Source: Sitta carolinensis (taxonomy: Eukaryota > Chordata > Aves > Passeriformes > Sittidae). Taken from it: 64,000 bases of DNA. Where the stretch lies: the NCBI GenBank assembly GCA_032173965.1, contig CM063289.1:31104690-31168689 (forward strand). Reading direction: 5' to 3'. A program made the translations under genes and the position numbers. This document shows positions 23,489 to 35,476 of the stretch, piece after piece (the first letter of the stretch is position 1; each line of letters opens with the position of its first letter). The notes beneath the pieces were generated by a model. That model was not told the origin of the DNA, ran no database searches, and saw only the letters and a list, made by a program, of their open reading frames with translations.

Positions 23489-25739
23489 CAATGCTGGGCA
23501 GGGCCCCCATGCTCAGCCCTGCACTCCCGAGGGGCTCCCCCATCCTCTGGATCCAGCAGGGTGAGAGCTTTCAGCACGGCATAAATTAATTTAGCCCGCA
23601 GCAGTAAAGTGCATTCCAGAGGTGATTATATTCTGTACTGGAGTGAATGCACCTTAATAAACCCCAGCCAAATGCATATAGAAAAGGTAACACTGCGGAT
23701 TTATCTTTTTTTTCTGTATTCTTTTATGGCCTCCATTTGCTTTTGTTCTCTTTTTTTATCCTTTTGGCTTTTATGTTTGCAAGTGATAAATTTTCCCATG
23801 TTTTACATTTTATATGTAGTTTATCTCTTTATTTTGTACTTATATTGCATTGAAAATGGAATGAGTCTTTAGAATAATACAGCTGATATTGAATTTTTTA
23901 AATTGCTATTGGGTATATACTGCATAAGGTGGTTATCTGATCTCCAGCTTAATCATGGGAAAATATTGCTATGGGGAAAGCTGACTGAGTAACAATGAGA
24001 CCCCTATGCTTTCACAAAATTTATTTAACTATAAACCTATTATAAAGCATTAATATAGAATTCTCTTACTTTCTGCAACATTCAGGTCAGATTTATTGTA
24101 CACCATTGCCGAACTCACACCAAAACTGAATTAATCGTGCAGTCTCAGAGGTTCCTATTTAAGTTTATCAAGATATGCTCCTGCTCTCAGGGTTCCCCGA
24201 CTGCCAAAGTCAGTAAATATAAACAAAATTACAGTTTTGTTGCAGTTCAAAAGTGGAGATTCAGGGGTGAGATAGAACACCGTGTGTTTGTCCTGCAAAA
24301 ATAACGGTTGTCCAAAGCTGAAGGAGAGCCACCGAGCCTGGGACATTCCCGGTACCTTGGACAGCCCTGGGAGGGCAGGGGCCGCCTCCCCCTGCAGCAC
24401 CAGAGACGGGAAAAGGCTCCGCACATCTCCACACTGACACCTCCTGCTGCCTGCAAAAGAACATTTCCTGCATTGCTCAGGTGTAAAAGCAAAGCAACAG
24501 AGCAGAGCCTTGGCCCACCTGGAGCCACGACCCCTTTCCCCCAGGGGCTGTGGCTGTTTCAGCAGAGGAAAAGGTTCCACACCACGAGGCAAGAGAGCTG
24601 AGCACTGGCACGAGTGAAAAGCAAACATAACAGGAGACCTTAAATGTTAACTTCCCTGTAACTGCAATTTTTCTTACAATATGGTAATGATTTCTATAGA
24701 AGCTCCCCAGATTTGTTTTTCTGGATATTTCTGCTCAGGTAAGTTGCCTATTCCCAAGAGAACAGTGTTTTCCTGCAGCTGACGAGAGCAGTGCACGGAG
24801 CCTGCAGCCCTGGCTGCAGCAGCGTTTGCTGCTCCCCACTCCCTGTGCAAGGGGAGAGCCAGAGCTGACATCAGCTCCCCAGTTCCTCGTTGGAGGTGGG
24901 CTGGATGCAGTGATTTTTGCTGCTTGCAGCCCGTTCACCAGCTGTACTCTGAGTGTGAGAGGTCTCAAGCCTGGCACGTTCAGCTGTGCCCCCGAGTTCC
25001 CTGCCCACCCTGAGGGAGGACTTGGCCTTCACATCAATCCCAGTTGGGTCATTCCCAGCCGAGTCCAATGCATCACCACGTCCTTCTGAGACGGTACAGT
25101 GATGGGAAACCCCAAACCTCAGGAGCAGGAGTCTCACCACCAGAGCAGCAGGGAGCCTGTCCAAACCCTTGCCCACCTCACAGCTAAAATAATGCACATT
25201 TTGACTGTTTCTCCAATTTATGTCTCCTCCAGGGTTTATTTGAATTTCAAGCAATGAGCAGAATTAACCACTGAATCAAACTGCAGGACACTTAACACAG
25301 GGTCACCCATCAGGAGCAATGCAATTTCTCAAAATCCGGAGAATTTACCGTGCAGAATTGCCAAGGAGCAGCCGGGCTCAGCCGAGGCCGGGGCTGCTCG
25401 GGGTCTCTCCTGCCGGTGCCTCGGGCAGCCCAGCTCCTGCTCCCTCCCAGGGAAGGGCACCCAGTGCCAAGAGCAGGGGCTGCCCCAGCCCTGGGTCTGC
25501 TGCCCTGCCTCGTGTGCAGCTGCACCCCTGGCAAACAGGGCTTCTGAAAAAGCACCCATCCCTCCCAGCCCACCAAACTCCTGAGGACAGAGAAAAATGA
25601 AATTACAGAGTGGCAGTAATCCTGTTTCAGTTAATGATCTCTTCTAACGGCCTGTTTGTGACAAAGCTCATCTCTTCCTCCTGAACACTGCTCAGCTGTG
25701 GAATCAGGATCAATTTCAGGAATAGGAAAGAACATGTTC
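23489..25739. other. Unique noncoding sequence
   Basis: 23580-24240 is AT-rich and free of simple repeats, including CTTAATAAACCCCAG and ATGCATATAG. 24240-24620 and 24730-25560 are more GC-rich. No exon or known element is recognised. Confidence 0.5.
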
Positions 25740-26385
25740 CTGTTTGTTTCATTTGAATTTCTCTTTTAATGTGTTGGTAATATCTGCAGTGCCCACTGCT
25801 GATGTAATATAGATCTAATTCTCAGCTCATTTAGCTGCTGCCTCAATAGGAACACAATGCCTTGTGGGAGTGATGATTAGAGAGCAACAGCAGAGATATA
25901 AAGCAGAGATAAATGAAATAAATTCCAGAAAAGTTACTAACAACCTAATCTGTGGCCACATCAGTCAGCTGCTACTCTGATGCACTAAATGGCTGCTCCA
26001 TTTTGTTGGGATTTTAATGATAGCCACATTATACAGCAGCAAGGAGGAGGAAAGCAAGCAAGAATGCACAACCCACCCTCTCCTCCCGACCCCAGTGTCA
26101 TGGGAGTATCAAGTGTGGAGGAGATGGAGCCATAAAAGTGAATGGCATGGCACATGCCTCTCAAGCTGTTATCTGTTATCTATAAAGAATTAAAATGAGC
26201 TCGTTATTTCATATGTGCCAGAAAAATGGGTTCATCAGTATTGTGCTGAAATACATTATGGCTTACTGATTCCTGATCTCATGGCTGTTGTACTTATTTG
26301 AAAACATATTTATAAGCTTTATGTCAACTGCCAGCCATTGAATTTTTATTGTATATTACAGAGGGAAGTCTTATGTCTCAATTTG
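25740..26385. other. Candidate conserved noncoding element
   Basis: AT-rich, low-repeat unique sequence. Motifs include two TTATCT sites (GATA-type, 26169-26174 and 26176-26181), GGATTTTAATGATAG near 26009-26023 and TTAAAATGAGCTCG near 26190. Its texture resembles vertebrate conserved noncoding DNA. I cannot test conservation, so this is a composition- and motif-based suggestion. Confidence 0.3.
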
Positions 26386-26890
26386 CATCTCTCATAGAAA
26401 CATGGAACCACAGAATACATAATTCTGTTCTGGTGTGATTTACTTGGGAAATACCCGATCCCAGGCTCCGAGAACATCCCTCCCTAACACACCCAGGGGA
26501 GTTCTGCCAGTTCCTGTGCCACTGCCTGGCTGTGCAGGCCAACACAGCCCCAGCCTCTGGAGAGCAGGGGCAGATCCAGGCTGCAGCTGAAGGCACCAGA
26601 ATACCCCTCCAGCCCCCAGAGCCCCCTGCCCTGGCAGGGACACTCCCACTGTGCCAGGGGCTCCCAGCCCGTCCCGCCTGGCCGGGGGCACTGCCAGGGA
26701 CCAGGGGCAGCCCCAGCTGCTCTGGGCACCCATCCCAGCCCCTGCCCACCCTCCCGGGGACAATTCCTGCCCGGGATCCCACCCAGCCCTGCCCTCGGGC
26801 AGTGGGAGCCGCTGCCCCTTGTCCTGTCATTCCAGCCCCTTCCAAACCCTGGGCTGCCCCGGGATGCTCCTGTCGGCACGGGAAGCTGAG
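26386..26890 (-). mobile_element. CR1 LINE 3' fragment with an apparent internal insertion
   Basis: A CR1 3' tail-like string (CATAGAAACATGGAACCACA) lies at 26395-26413. The body of the element resumes at about 26606 with CTGCCCTGGCAGGGACACTC, GGGGGCACTGCCAGGGACCA, CAGCTGCTCTGGGCACCC, GGACAATTCCTGCCCGGGAT and CTTGTCCTGTCATTCCAGC. The 180 bp between do not match the other copies and are bordered by CAGAATAC on both sides. The minus-strand frames of up to 221 codons here are CR1 antisense and not a host gene. Confidence 0.8.
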
Positions 26891-27324
26891 CAGGGCTCCC
26901 GTTTTGGGGGACTGTTCCCCAGGGAGGACAGGACACCCTGTCCACAGAGGCTTCCCAAGCCACCTCCTGCCACCCTCCTCTGTCCCCTCAGGGCTCCTGC
27001 TGGTTTCCTTTGTCTCACCGCTGCCGGCTGAACACGTGCCCATGTTCCATTACTGTAATTCTGAAATCTGTAAAGGCTGTGAACCAAAATCTCTGCAAAT
27101 ATTTGTGTTAAAGTTTAATGAATTTGCTTCAGCTGTGTTTACCCTGCTTTGTATTCCCATCCTCCAAACACTCAGCCATGAAAGCCTCACAAATACGACT
27201 CAAGGCTGAAGCAGTGCTCAAAACAAGGATTTCCTCCCCAGTTTCGTGCACAGCACTGTCCCAGCACTGCTGAGCCCTCCTGACAAAGAAGAGATTCACT
27301 GTTCAGACTCCAGAGCAGTGACCA
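26891..27324. other. Unique noncoding sequence
   Basis: Short unique stretch between two oppositely oriented CR1 fragments. It is GC-rich to 27030, then AT-rich. Nothing else recognised. Confidence 0.45.
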
Positions 27325-27437
27325 AGGTGAAGGCCAGGCTGGATGGGAGGTGGAGAAACCTGGTCAAGTAAAAAGTGTCCGTGCCCATGGCAAGGGGTGG
27401 AATGGGATGAGCTTTAGGTTTAGGATTAGGATTAGTC
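27325..27437 (+). mobile_element. CR1 LINE 3' end, plus orientation
   Basis: GGCCAGGCTGGATGGGAGGT, AACCTGGTCAAGTAAAAAGT, GTCCGTGCCCATGGCAAGGG, GTGGAATGGGATGAGCTTTA correspond to the sense-strand CR1 3' end (usually GGTGTCCCTGCCCATGGCAG then GATGATCTTTAAGG). The last bases, 27412-27435, are replaced by TTTAGG/ATTAGG repeats instead of the usual ATTCTATG-type tail. Confidence 0.7.
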
Positions 27438-27514
27438 CAGCACACGGCAGGGAGCTTGGGCAGAGCACCATGACATCTCCCAGCTGGTGTCCTCCCGAGG
27501 GGCTGCAGGGGTAA

Positions 27515-27580
27515 TTGCTGTTTGCAGGGCACTTTGGGACAGGTAAATTGCTGTTTGCAGGGCACTTTGGGACAGGTAAA
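27515..27580 (+). repeat. Perfect 33 bp tandem duplication
   Basis: Two identical 33 bp units beginning TTGCTGTTTGCAGGGCACTT at 27515 and 27548. The lack of any difference suggests a recent event or a locus polymorphic in copy number. Confidence 0.95.
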
Positions 27581-29957
27581 TTCCCTTGCAGGGCTGGAGC
27601 AAAGCAGGCTGATGTGGGGAGAGCCGGCTCCCTGCCAGGCCGGGCTCCTCTGCCTGTCTGTTCTCCTCATTAAGGGTCACAGCATCTCCCCAACGCCGGC
27701 TAACCCACAAGGGCACTTAATTATATAGATAACATAGTTTGTGTCACAACTAATCAGGCTCGGTGCTACAGAAGAATCTCTTCTGAAGTGAGAGGTTAAC
27801 GCGTCGTTGGTGTGAATGACAATGTGTGCAGCCTTGGAGAGAAAAATCAACAGGAGTGGGTGTTGGACCCACTCCAGAAATCTGGTTTACAAGGAGAGAA
27901 TTAAGCTGAACCAGTGACATTCTCAACGGCAGAAACACAAAACTACATGTAATTTTTGTGGATTTGAAGTGAGAACAAAATAAATCCGTTGAACTTGGGT
28001 TTATTCACAAGTGGTTAAAACTCGTACCAGATCACGATTTCTCCAGCCAGAAGCAGCTGGAATCCTGTTCTTGTGTTGGAGAGCAGCGGGGCACACTGCA
28101 CACTGCTTTTAGTCACACTGAGCAGCGCTCACCCCACTGTAATCAGTGTTAAAATCCATTTACATGCCCTAAGCTGGGCTCATGCATGAGGGTGATCCAT
28201 GAATTAGGTTCTAAGAGTGCAATAAAGGTCCAAAAATCTCATAAACGTTAAACCATAACCACCTGTCCTAAACCTGCTTTTGAAGGCAAACAATCCCCAT
28301 TCTCTATAATAAACATGGTGAAATTAAAGAGAAAGGCTCTCCACAATGGGGTGTGTGTTCCCATTTCCCGTGCAGCTGGATCAAGATGAAATACTTGTTG
28401 GATGCTGTAGCCTGCCCAGCATTCCACCACCCTTCAGTTCTTTCTGCTCTATGGGATGCTAAAAGTTTGATCCATGCTTTCCTATAATGTTCATACGTAT
28501 TTTTCTTTAATAGAGGAACTAAAACGTGAGTGGGTTGTGTGTCTTAAGACAAATTCATTGCCAAGTTAACATTAGATGTTATTTTAAAAAACTCATAAAA
28601 TTGACAAGTGGTGTGGCTGGATAAGTCACAATAAAGAATTTTGTTTGCTCTGAATGCCAGGCAGAACTGATGGTTATGTTTCCAGGCTTCAAGAGCAAAT
28701 GGGTTGGTTTGTCTCATCATTTGTGTGAAGAAAGAGAGCAGCACTTTGTGCTGGGGCCCAGCAGGGAGGGCAAAGGGAAGGAGCCCCCAGCTCAGCTCGG
28801 GGGTGCCAGGGAGGGATCCTTGGGAATGGGTGTGAGGGAAAAACAGCAAACGATGAAATGCTGGAGACAGCTTGCTGATGGCGAATAAAACAAAGAAATA
28901 CAATTAGGAACACAGAAGTACCTGGGAAAGCTCCCTGCTGCCAGGCTCCAAGAGTGTCAGTGCTTTCTTTAACCCCCCAAAAAAGCAAGCAATGGCAACA
29001 TTAAAAAGTCTGTTCCCTGTGATTGCATTCACCTGGGCTGTCCAGGTGAAATGACATTTCCAGAAACTGGCTTTTTTCTCCAGCTGCATCTCATACCAGG
29101 GGATTTGCTTGATGGCAGTTTGTGAAGCCCAGGAGAGAAGAACCCTCGAGGCCAGAGCCCATCACTCTGAGCTGCTGCCCTCCAAGAGCTCCTGTGCCAG
29201 AGCCCTGTGGGTCCAGGTTCCAGTCAGTCCGTGGCTGCTCTGAGCAGGGGCTCCGGGTTCCTGCAGACACTGCTGCCTCAGCCCAGAGCCTCCCATTCAA
29301 CCAGCAGGCTCCTGGGCAGCACTCCAAACTTCTGAAGGTCCACATCCACTGCTGAGGCTCAGGAAATGGCTGTTTTGTGAAAGCAGAGGGGTGAAGAAGC
29401 AGCGCTGACACAGCAGTCCTCGAGATTGAAACACCCATTTCAAAATATTTGTATTGCTTTTCAAACGAGGGCCACACACAGCTGGTGCTCGATGAGGGTC
29501 ATGATCTCGGGTTTTGGTGCTCCTAGGGACAAGTTCAGAGCCAGGCAAGCGGGGCAGAACACATTTTCATCAGACATTTTCCTCTGTGTGAAGAGCCCCC
29601 CGACAGCACAGCTTGGTCAGTGCTGGGCTTGTGCCACAGGCTTTCCTCTCTGGGGACTTATCCCTGAGTCCCAGCCAGAGCCTGTCCCAGGCAGGGCTCT
29701 GCAGGCTCAGGGCTCCTGGCTAAGTGTGGCCTCCAGACTCACATCTGTCCTGCTCCCAGGAGAAAGCTTTTCAAAATATGCATTGAATTTGTCCCTCTGT
29801 AGTTGTGAAAACAGAGATCGTAACAAACCCATGGCTCAGCCTGCTCTGCAGGACCAGCCTTACCAGTGAGGGGAGAAGGGGCATTGCTCCCAGAGCCTGC
29901 TGCTGGGCAGGCTGGGGCAGAGGGGCTCAGCTCTGGCCCTGCTGGCACCACAGCCTG

Positions 29958-29988
<31 letters not shown>

Positions 29989-30564
29989 GGGCTCATTCCC
30001 CAGCTCCCTTGGGGCCAGAGGGCTCCCTGCCCAGGCTCCCACAGCACCCAGGGCCACAGACCAGGCTCCTGGGGGAGTCTGCTTTCCAGCCAAGCCACCC
30101 CAGCCCTGCTCTTGATGTTATCTCCAATATAATTGTGCAAAACCACGTTGCTAACCCCTTGTTTTTCAGATTAATTTCAGCAGCATCAGCATATTGGCAA
30201 TTCACTTAACTAATTATGGAATGTGTTTGTTTTCTTTTAAAATATCCCCAGTAATAATTGTTGGGTCTCTTGTTATGAAAGATGCCAGAATCTATTTCGA
30301 TTATTATTACTTTTAGAGCACAAATGACATTTTTAATATCCTTCTGGGTGCTTATTACCACAGGAAATTGCCACGGGAGTCCAGTATCATCTTTTCTGTA
30401 ACTGATATTCATATTCTTCTCATTTCTCCCCTGGCCTCACCAATCACTCTCAGAGCAGCAATCACACCTGACCAGGGAAATCATCCTGTCCTGTTTTACT
30501 GAGCTCCAAGGCAATGGCAAGACTTTCCTGTAGGACCAAAATTTCTGACCAACAGTAAAAAGTA

Positions 30565-30650
30565 TTAGAAATAATCTTTAAGGTCCCTTCCAGCCCTGGA
30601 AACCATTCCAGGATTCCTTAATTCAGTGATTCTCTGCAGGGCTCTGCTGT
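30565..30650 (+). mobile_element. Possible CR1 3' tail remnant
   Basis: AATCTTTAAGGTCCCTTCCA followed by GCCCTGGAAACCATTCCAGG and later CAGTGATTCT matches the sense-strand CR1 terminus. Only about 85 bp is recognisable. Confidence 0.5.
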
Positions 30651-32949
30651 GCCAAAGCATGAGGCTCATCCCCTGGGCCATCTGAGGGTCACAGCTGCTC
30701 CCCAGAGTGCCCAGTGGCCAGGGTTTGCCCATGAACGCTGAGCTGGAGAAATAAATATTGAAAGGAAAAAAGGAATTTTGGACCTACTGTCACAAGGGCC
30801 TTTTGTAAAGTTGCTGGGACAAATCCCCATTGTTCTACTGGCTTCTCCCAGCAAACACGAGGCTGGGAAAGTAGAGTAGAAAGTGCCTTCCCATCTGAAT
30901 CACATTAAAATTCGGGTCTAACAAGTGTTGGTACAGCCAGAGCATCATCTCAGAACAGCAACTAAAGTCAGAGTCTGCAACGAAATTAAGAATCAATACA
31001 CAAAAATAACACACTAGGGAAATGCACTGAAAAGATCCATTTTCAAATGCACCTTTTGGTTCCTGCATCCACCTTGGCAGTGCACAGGAGATCTTGTGTT
31101 CTCACCTGGACTGGAATTCTGTCTGTGAACTGAAGTGAAAAGAGTGGAGCTTGATACTCGTGTTACTGATATGCTGGTCATCCCAAATTTCTCACCTCAC
31201 TGCCCAAATTGCTTTCTGAGGACCCAATCCAAGCCTATGGAAATAAACAGCAGCTTTTCTGTTGTGTGCAGCAGGCTCTGGCTGGAGGCTGGCCTCTTGC
31301 AGGGCCAGTCACTGAGAGACATCAGGAATTGAGTCATGATTTCATAAAGTGAATATTTTATGAATAATGTTCTCAGGCTGAGCCCCCGAAGCGCAGAGGA
31401 GATTGGGTTTATGCAGCTTTAGCCATAAAGCCCCGTGTCTGTGAGCAGAGCAATGCCTTCTCCACCCCAGCCTGGGAGGGCAGACACGCAGCAGCTGCCC
31501 TCTGCAGCACGGGCTCTGCCAGCCCCTGTGCCCCAGCTCTGCCCGGGTTTACTGCTCCTCCCTGCGGGGCACACTGCCAGCAGGCTGCCCACCGGCTGGG
31601 AGAGCCCTGGGGGCTGCATGCTGAGGGCCCCATGCCTGCCCCTCCTCCAGCCCTTCTGCAGGGGCGTGTTCCCATCCCTCTGAGCAGCTCACGGGTCACA
31701 GGTGACACTGCACACACAGCTGTGCTCTGACTGTCTCTGGAAATAACATGTTTTATCCATTTTCCACCAGTGTTTTCCTTAGCCTGACTCTCGGCACAGC
31801 CCTGCTTGCAGAGTCCGTGTCCAGTTGCTGCACTCGAGAAAGAGTCAAAGCACTGCGAGTTGAGCTCAGCAATTAAACGTGGGATGGCATTAAACAGAAA
31901 GACTTTAAGAGAAGCTGGCCCAGATTCAGCATCAGGGTATGGATCTAAAGCACAAGACCAAATCCTGTGTCCTACTTGGCCTTGCAGCTGTTGAGACACA
32001 TCTCTGAGCTCCTGCCAAGGCAATCAGCTCTCCACCTAAACTTTGTCCCCTCCTGCTCTCCGGAGAGGCTCTCTGAGCCCCGAGGGGTCTCCAGTGGGAC
32101 TGGCTGCAGCTGCGGGGGCAGTGCCAGCCCGAGGGAGCTGCAGCAGTGCTCACAAACAGCTCCTCTCACAAACACCCATGTGCATCTGGCAGCCCAAGTC
32201 AGTAGTGCAGATAAAAAGCTACCAGGACTGTCCCTGGGATGGACTGGCAGACCTCTATCAGGTAATCAGCTTGACAGACTGCAATCTGAGCTCCTCTCCC
32301 TCCTCTCCCTGCTTTCCTGCTAAGCCAAGCTCCCACAGCTCTTGCTGGCAGTAACAAGGATCTGTCTGAATCCCAAAGTCAGGCACACATGAGATCAAAG
32401 CCACTGCTCCCAGGTGGATTGGCTTCAACGATGCTCTGTGTTGACATCACCAAGAATTAGAATGCCCCTGAGCAATACTCCAGCTGCCTCCACAGAGGGA
32501 GAACTGATGCTGCAGCCCAGGGATGTGCTCTTCCTGGCCACGCCAGGGACAGGGGAAAGAGCAGGAGGAGCACTGCTGTGCTCCATTCCCTCCCTTCTTC
32601 AGACTCTCATTCTCTTATTTGCCCCCTCCTCTTCCCCCAGAGACCACTCATGGGTGTTTGTTTGCTGCCTTCTCCCCTCCTGGAACTGTTCCCATCCACA
32701 TGGCAGAGGGGTTGCACTGCACACCCTTTCCTGACTCTGGGGCTCAGAGCAGGGGCCTTTTTCACACGGTGTGACTTCCAGAAAAATGTGGCACTTGCTC
32801 AGCATCCCTGGGTCACATCCTTGCCTGCAGTCCCCTCAGCAAACCCAGACTCTCAGTCCTCAGCAAACAGCCCTTCCCTTCTGTGCCATCCTCCTGCAGA
32901 GCAGCCCACGTGCTCTCCCGCCTTTTACATCTCAGTTACAGCTGCAGTA

Positions 32950-33025
32950 GAGTCCTTGAAGCAAACAATCCTTAAGGTTGGAAATGACCTCCAGGATCAC
33001 CAGGTGCAGCCCAAGCGTTTCCTGG
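32950..33025 (-). mobile_element. Possible CR1 3' remnant
   Basis: CAATCCTTAAGGTTGGAAAT, GACCTCCAGGATCACCAGGT and GCAGCCCAAGC resemble the reverse complement of the CR1 3' end of the GGTTGGAAAAGACCTCCAAG type. The fragment is short and diverged. Confidence 0.5.
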
Positions 33026-34985
33026 TGGGAGAGTGGCTGTGCTGCCTTTGGCTCATGTTGTCACTGCTTCAGGCCCGAGCTCATCTCTGCTCCCCTCCAG
33101 AGAGGGCAGGGAGGAGGCAGACACACCACCTGCACTGGGCAGTTCTGCTGTATTTGTTTGGCCATAACTGCTCCAGTGTATTCCTCACGAATCCTCTTGT
33201 TCCCTGTCATCCCCTCAGGTGACAGCTGCAGGCACTGGAGCCTCAGGTGAGAGCCCCAGGAGGGCAGGCAGTGACCCCCACAGCCCGGACCCCGCACCAG
33301 GCACCCGCTCCAGGGCCTCTCCCAGGGGCACAGTGCTCTGAAAGCTCCCACCAAAGAACATTCATTCCTTCATCTCTCCCCTAAAACTGGGCTCAGGGTA
33401 AATGGGGAAGGGCAGCTGTGCTGGCAGGACCTGCCCCACCTCCCCTGGCACAGCCTCCTCTCGCCAGGCAGTGCCGGGCACGGGGCAGTGCCAGCCTGGT
33501 GACTCGCCTGGGGCACCACGGCCCCATCAGCTCAGCCCCCTGACACCCCTGGGCTGCGGGGTGCAGCCAGGCATCCCTGCCCCTCCTGCCCGGGGGCTCC
33601 TCCTCAGACTGACACCTAACACCAGCTGAGGGGACCTGGCATGAAAACTGTTCCTGATGAAAGACATTCCCAACTCAAAAAACTTCCATAGCCTTGAAAA
33701 GTGTGAGAGTTAATTTGCAACCATGTCTGTGCAAGAGGTGACAAAACAGTTAAGTGAGGAAATAATAAAGATATTACCATCCTCTCAAGGATCTTCTGTC
33801 TCTAATTTAATAGTTTCAAGCTTTTTAAAGCACTTGCCAGCGCAGCGTTCTCACTTTAGCTGGGCACAGCTTGTGACCTCCGTCTGAGTCGTGTCACATC
33901 ACAACGCTCGTGAGCGTATGAATACAATCCTGGTTTCTCTGTCTCAGCTCTCTGGACACCGTTTGCTAAAGCAGCCTTGGCACAGGGGCCAGCTGGGGCC
34001 GGGCAGGGCAGGAGGGACCCTGCAGCTGCTGCTCTCCTGGCATTTCGGGTCCCTCCGGGTGGGCCGGTGGCTCCTGCCCGGCCAGGAGAGGAGCCTGCAG
34101 CGGCCCAGGGTGGCCCCACACCCTGGGGGGGTCCCCAAGCACCCACAGCCCCGTGCCAGGCCCCGAGGGCTCCCCTTGGCTGCACCGCCCTGGGCTGGGG
34201 GCAGCTTCCCACAGGACTCGGCAGTCACAGCCTGGGCAGGATTCACCCCGGTTCATCCATGGACACGGGGGAAACGGCCTCAGAGGGAAAAGGAAAAGGT
34301 GGAATGAAGGAGGCAGGAAGAGAAATCTCATCATCCACAAAAACCCCAAGTAAATTGCAAGGGCATCAATAAATCCCAGACTATTCCTACTCCAATAGGA
34401 CCCGGACCCCCGCTGACAGCTGATTGCACTGACTGAGATCAGAGACACAGACAAGGGAACAGAAAAGGGCTTTTCTACATCGCCACCTTTATTAGGCAAG
34501 AAAAATAGCTCCAAATGTAGGTGTTCTTCCACAGGACTGCTGTGCTGATCCGTGACATTCTCCTCGTGCTGTGCTGCCTTGACTCAGCAGTTTGGATAAT
34601 TCCAGTATTTCACCTTGCTGCAGGAAGCTGCTGAGAGACACTGCACTTCTTCTCACACCCGAGAGGAGCCTTGCGTGCCAAAGGAATGTGTTAGAAGGGG
34701 TTTTCCCTACAAAGGCTGAAGGAGAGGGAGCTTTGGAAATTCCCTGTGGATTCTCCTTCCTCAGATAACCTTGTGGCAGCAGCGACCCGTTTCCAGGGCT
34801 GTCAGTAAACTGTGCAAGGAGCCAAACCCCAGGAACCAGAGGGGTCTGCTGACTTTGGGGGCAGGATTCCAGCTCCCTTCACACCCACGGTGCCTCCCAT
34901 TCTCATTGTCCTGGCAGAGAGATTGGGACAGCCAGAATTGGTGACGAGCCCTCAGTTGTCCCCCTCCCCATAAAATGAGTTCGTG

Positions 34986-35400
34986 TGCACGAGTCAGAGC
35001 CCCCGGCGCTGCCCCCGCCCCGCGCTGCTCACTGCGAACGAGCAGCAGCGCTTTGATAAAGTTTGCACAAGCATAATTAGTCCTGCAGGCACAATATTTC
35101 CCATTTCAAATGCTGCTTCCCCAGCTGTACTTAGCAGATTTATGATTTCAAAAGCAGCTGATCGCAGCCTCTACTGCAGCTCAAGATTTGAGAGGTTTGG
35201 GCTTAAGGACATTGAAAACCTTATTAAAATACATGCAGAGAGAGATGCAGTACATGATCCTCCATTTTCTTTGTTATGTGCATCTGTCACAACCTAAAGA
35301 TGTGAGAAAAAAGGAAAATTCTAATACAAACACAGACTATATCAGGAATTCTGCTGGGATTCCATAGCATGTAATCTTTTTTTCATGCAGCCCTTTATTT
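34986..35400. other. Candidate conserved noncoding element
   Basis: Unique, moderately AT-rich sequence. It contains CTTTGATA (TCF/LEF-like, 35051-35058), CATAATTAG (homeodomain core TAATTAG at 35074-35080), GCAGCTGATCGC and TTATGATTTCAAAAGC. 34995-35050 is CpG-rich. The mixture of a CpG-rich edge and motif-dense AT-rich core resembles a developmental enhancer. Conservation is not tested. Confidence 0.3.
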
Positions 35401-35476
35401 CTGTAATGAGCTAAAACACACTAAAGGAAGCAAATCCCTTTTTCAGCAGTACTGAGAAGGAAATATTGGAATAAAC

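Larger units (their letters stand above)
27581..34985. other. Long unique noncoding stretch with two small CR1-like remnants
   Basis: No tandem array and no recognisable exon. AT-rich parts (27940-28250, 28440-28680, 30110-30420, 30880-31060) alternate with GC-rich parts (28740-28830, 29140-29330, 31480-31690, 32040-32130, 33230-33620, 33970-34230). A 7 bp repeat (CAGTGCT, four units) lies at 29961-29988. The longest frame, 32578-33222 plus, overlaps a CR1 remnant and has no domain. Minor splice-like CAGGTGAGAG at 33244 has no reading frame support. Confidence 0.5.

Noticed and set aside
26378..27043. 221-codon minus-strand frame
   Set aside because: It lies over a 5'-truncated CR1 3' end, which lies downstream of the element's coding region.
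32578..33222. 214-codon plus-strand frame, the longest one largely outside tandem arrays
   Set aside because: No recognisable domain, and its middle overlaps a CR1 remnant at 32950-33025. A chance frame in GC-rich sequence is more likely.
33239..33253. CAGGTGAGAG as a splice donor
   Set aside because: It is a single match without a supported exon or an acceptor partner.
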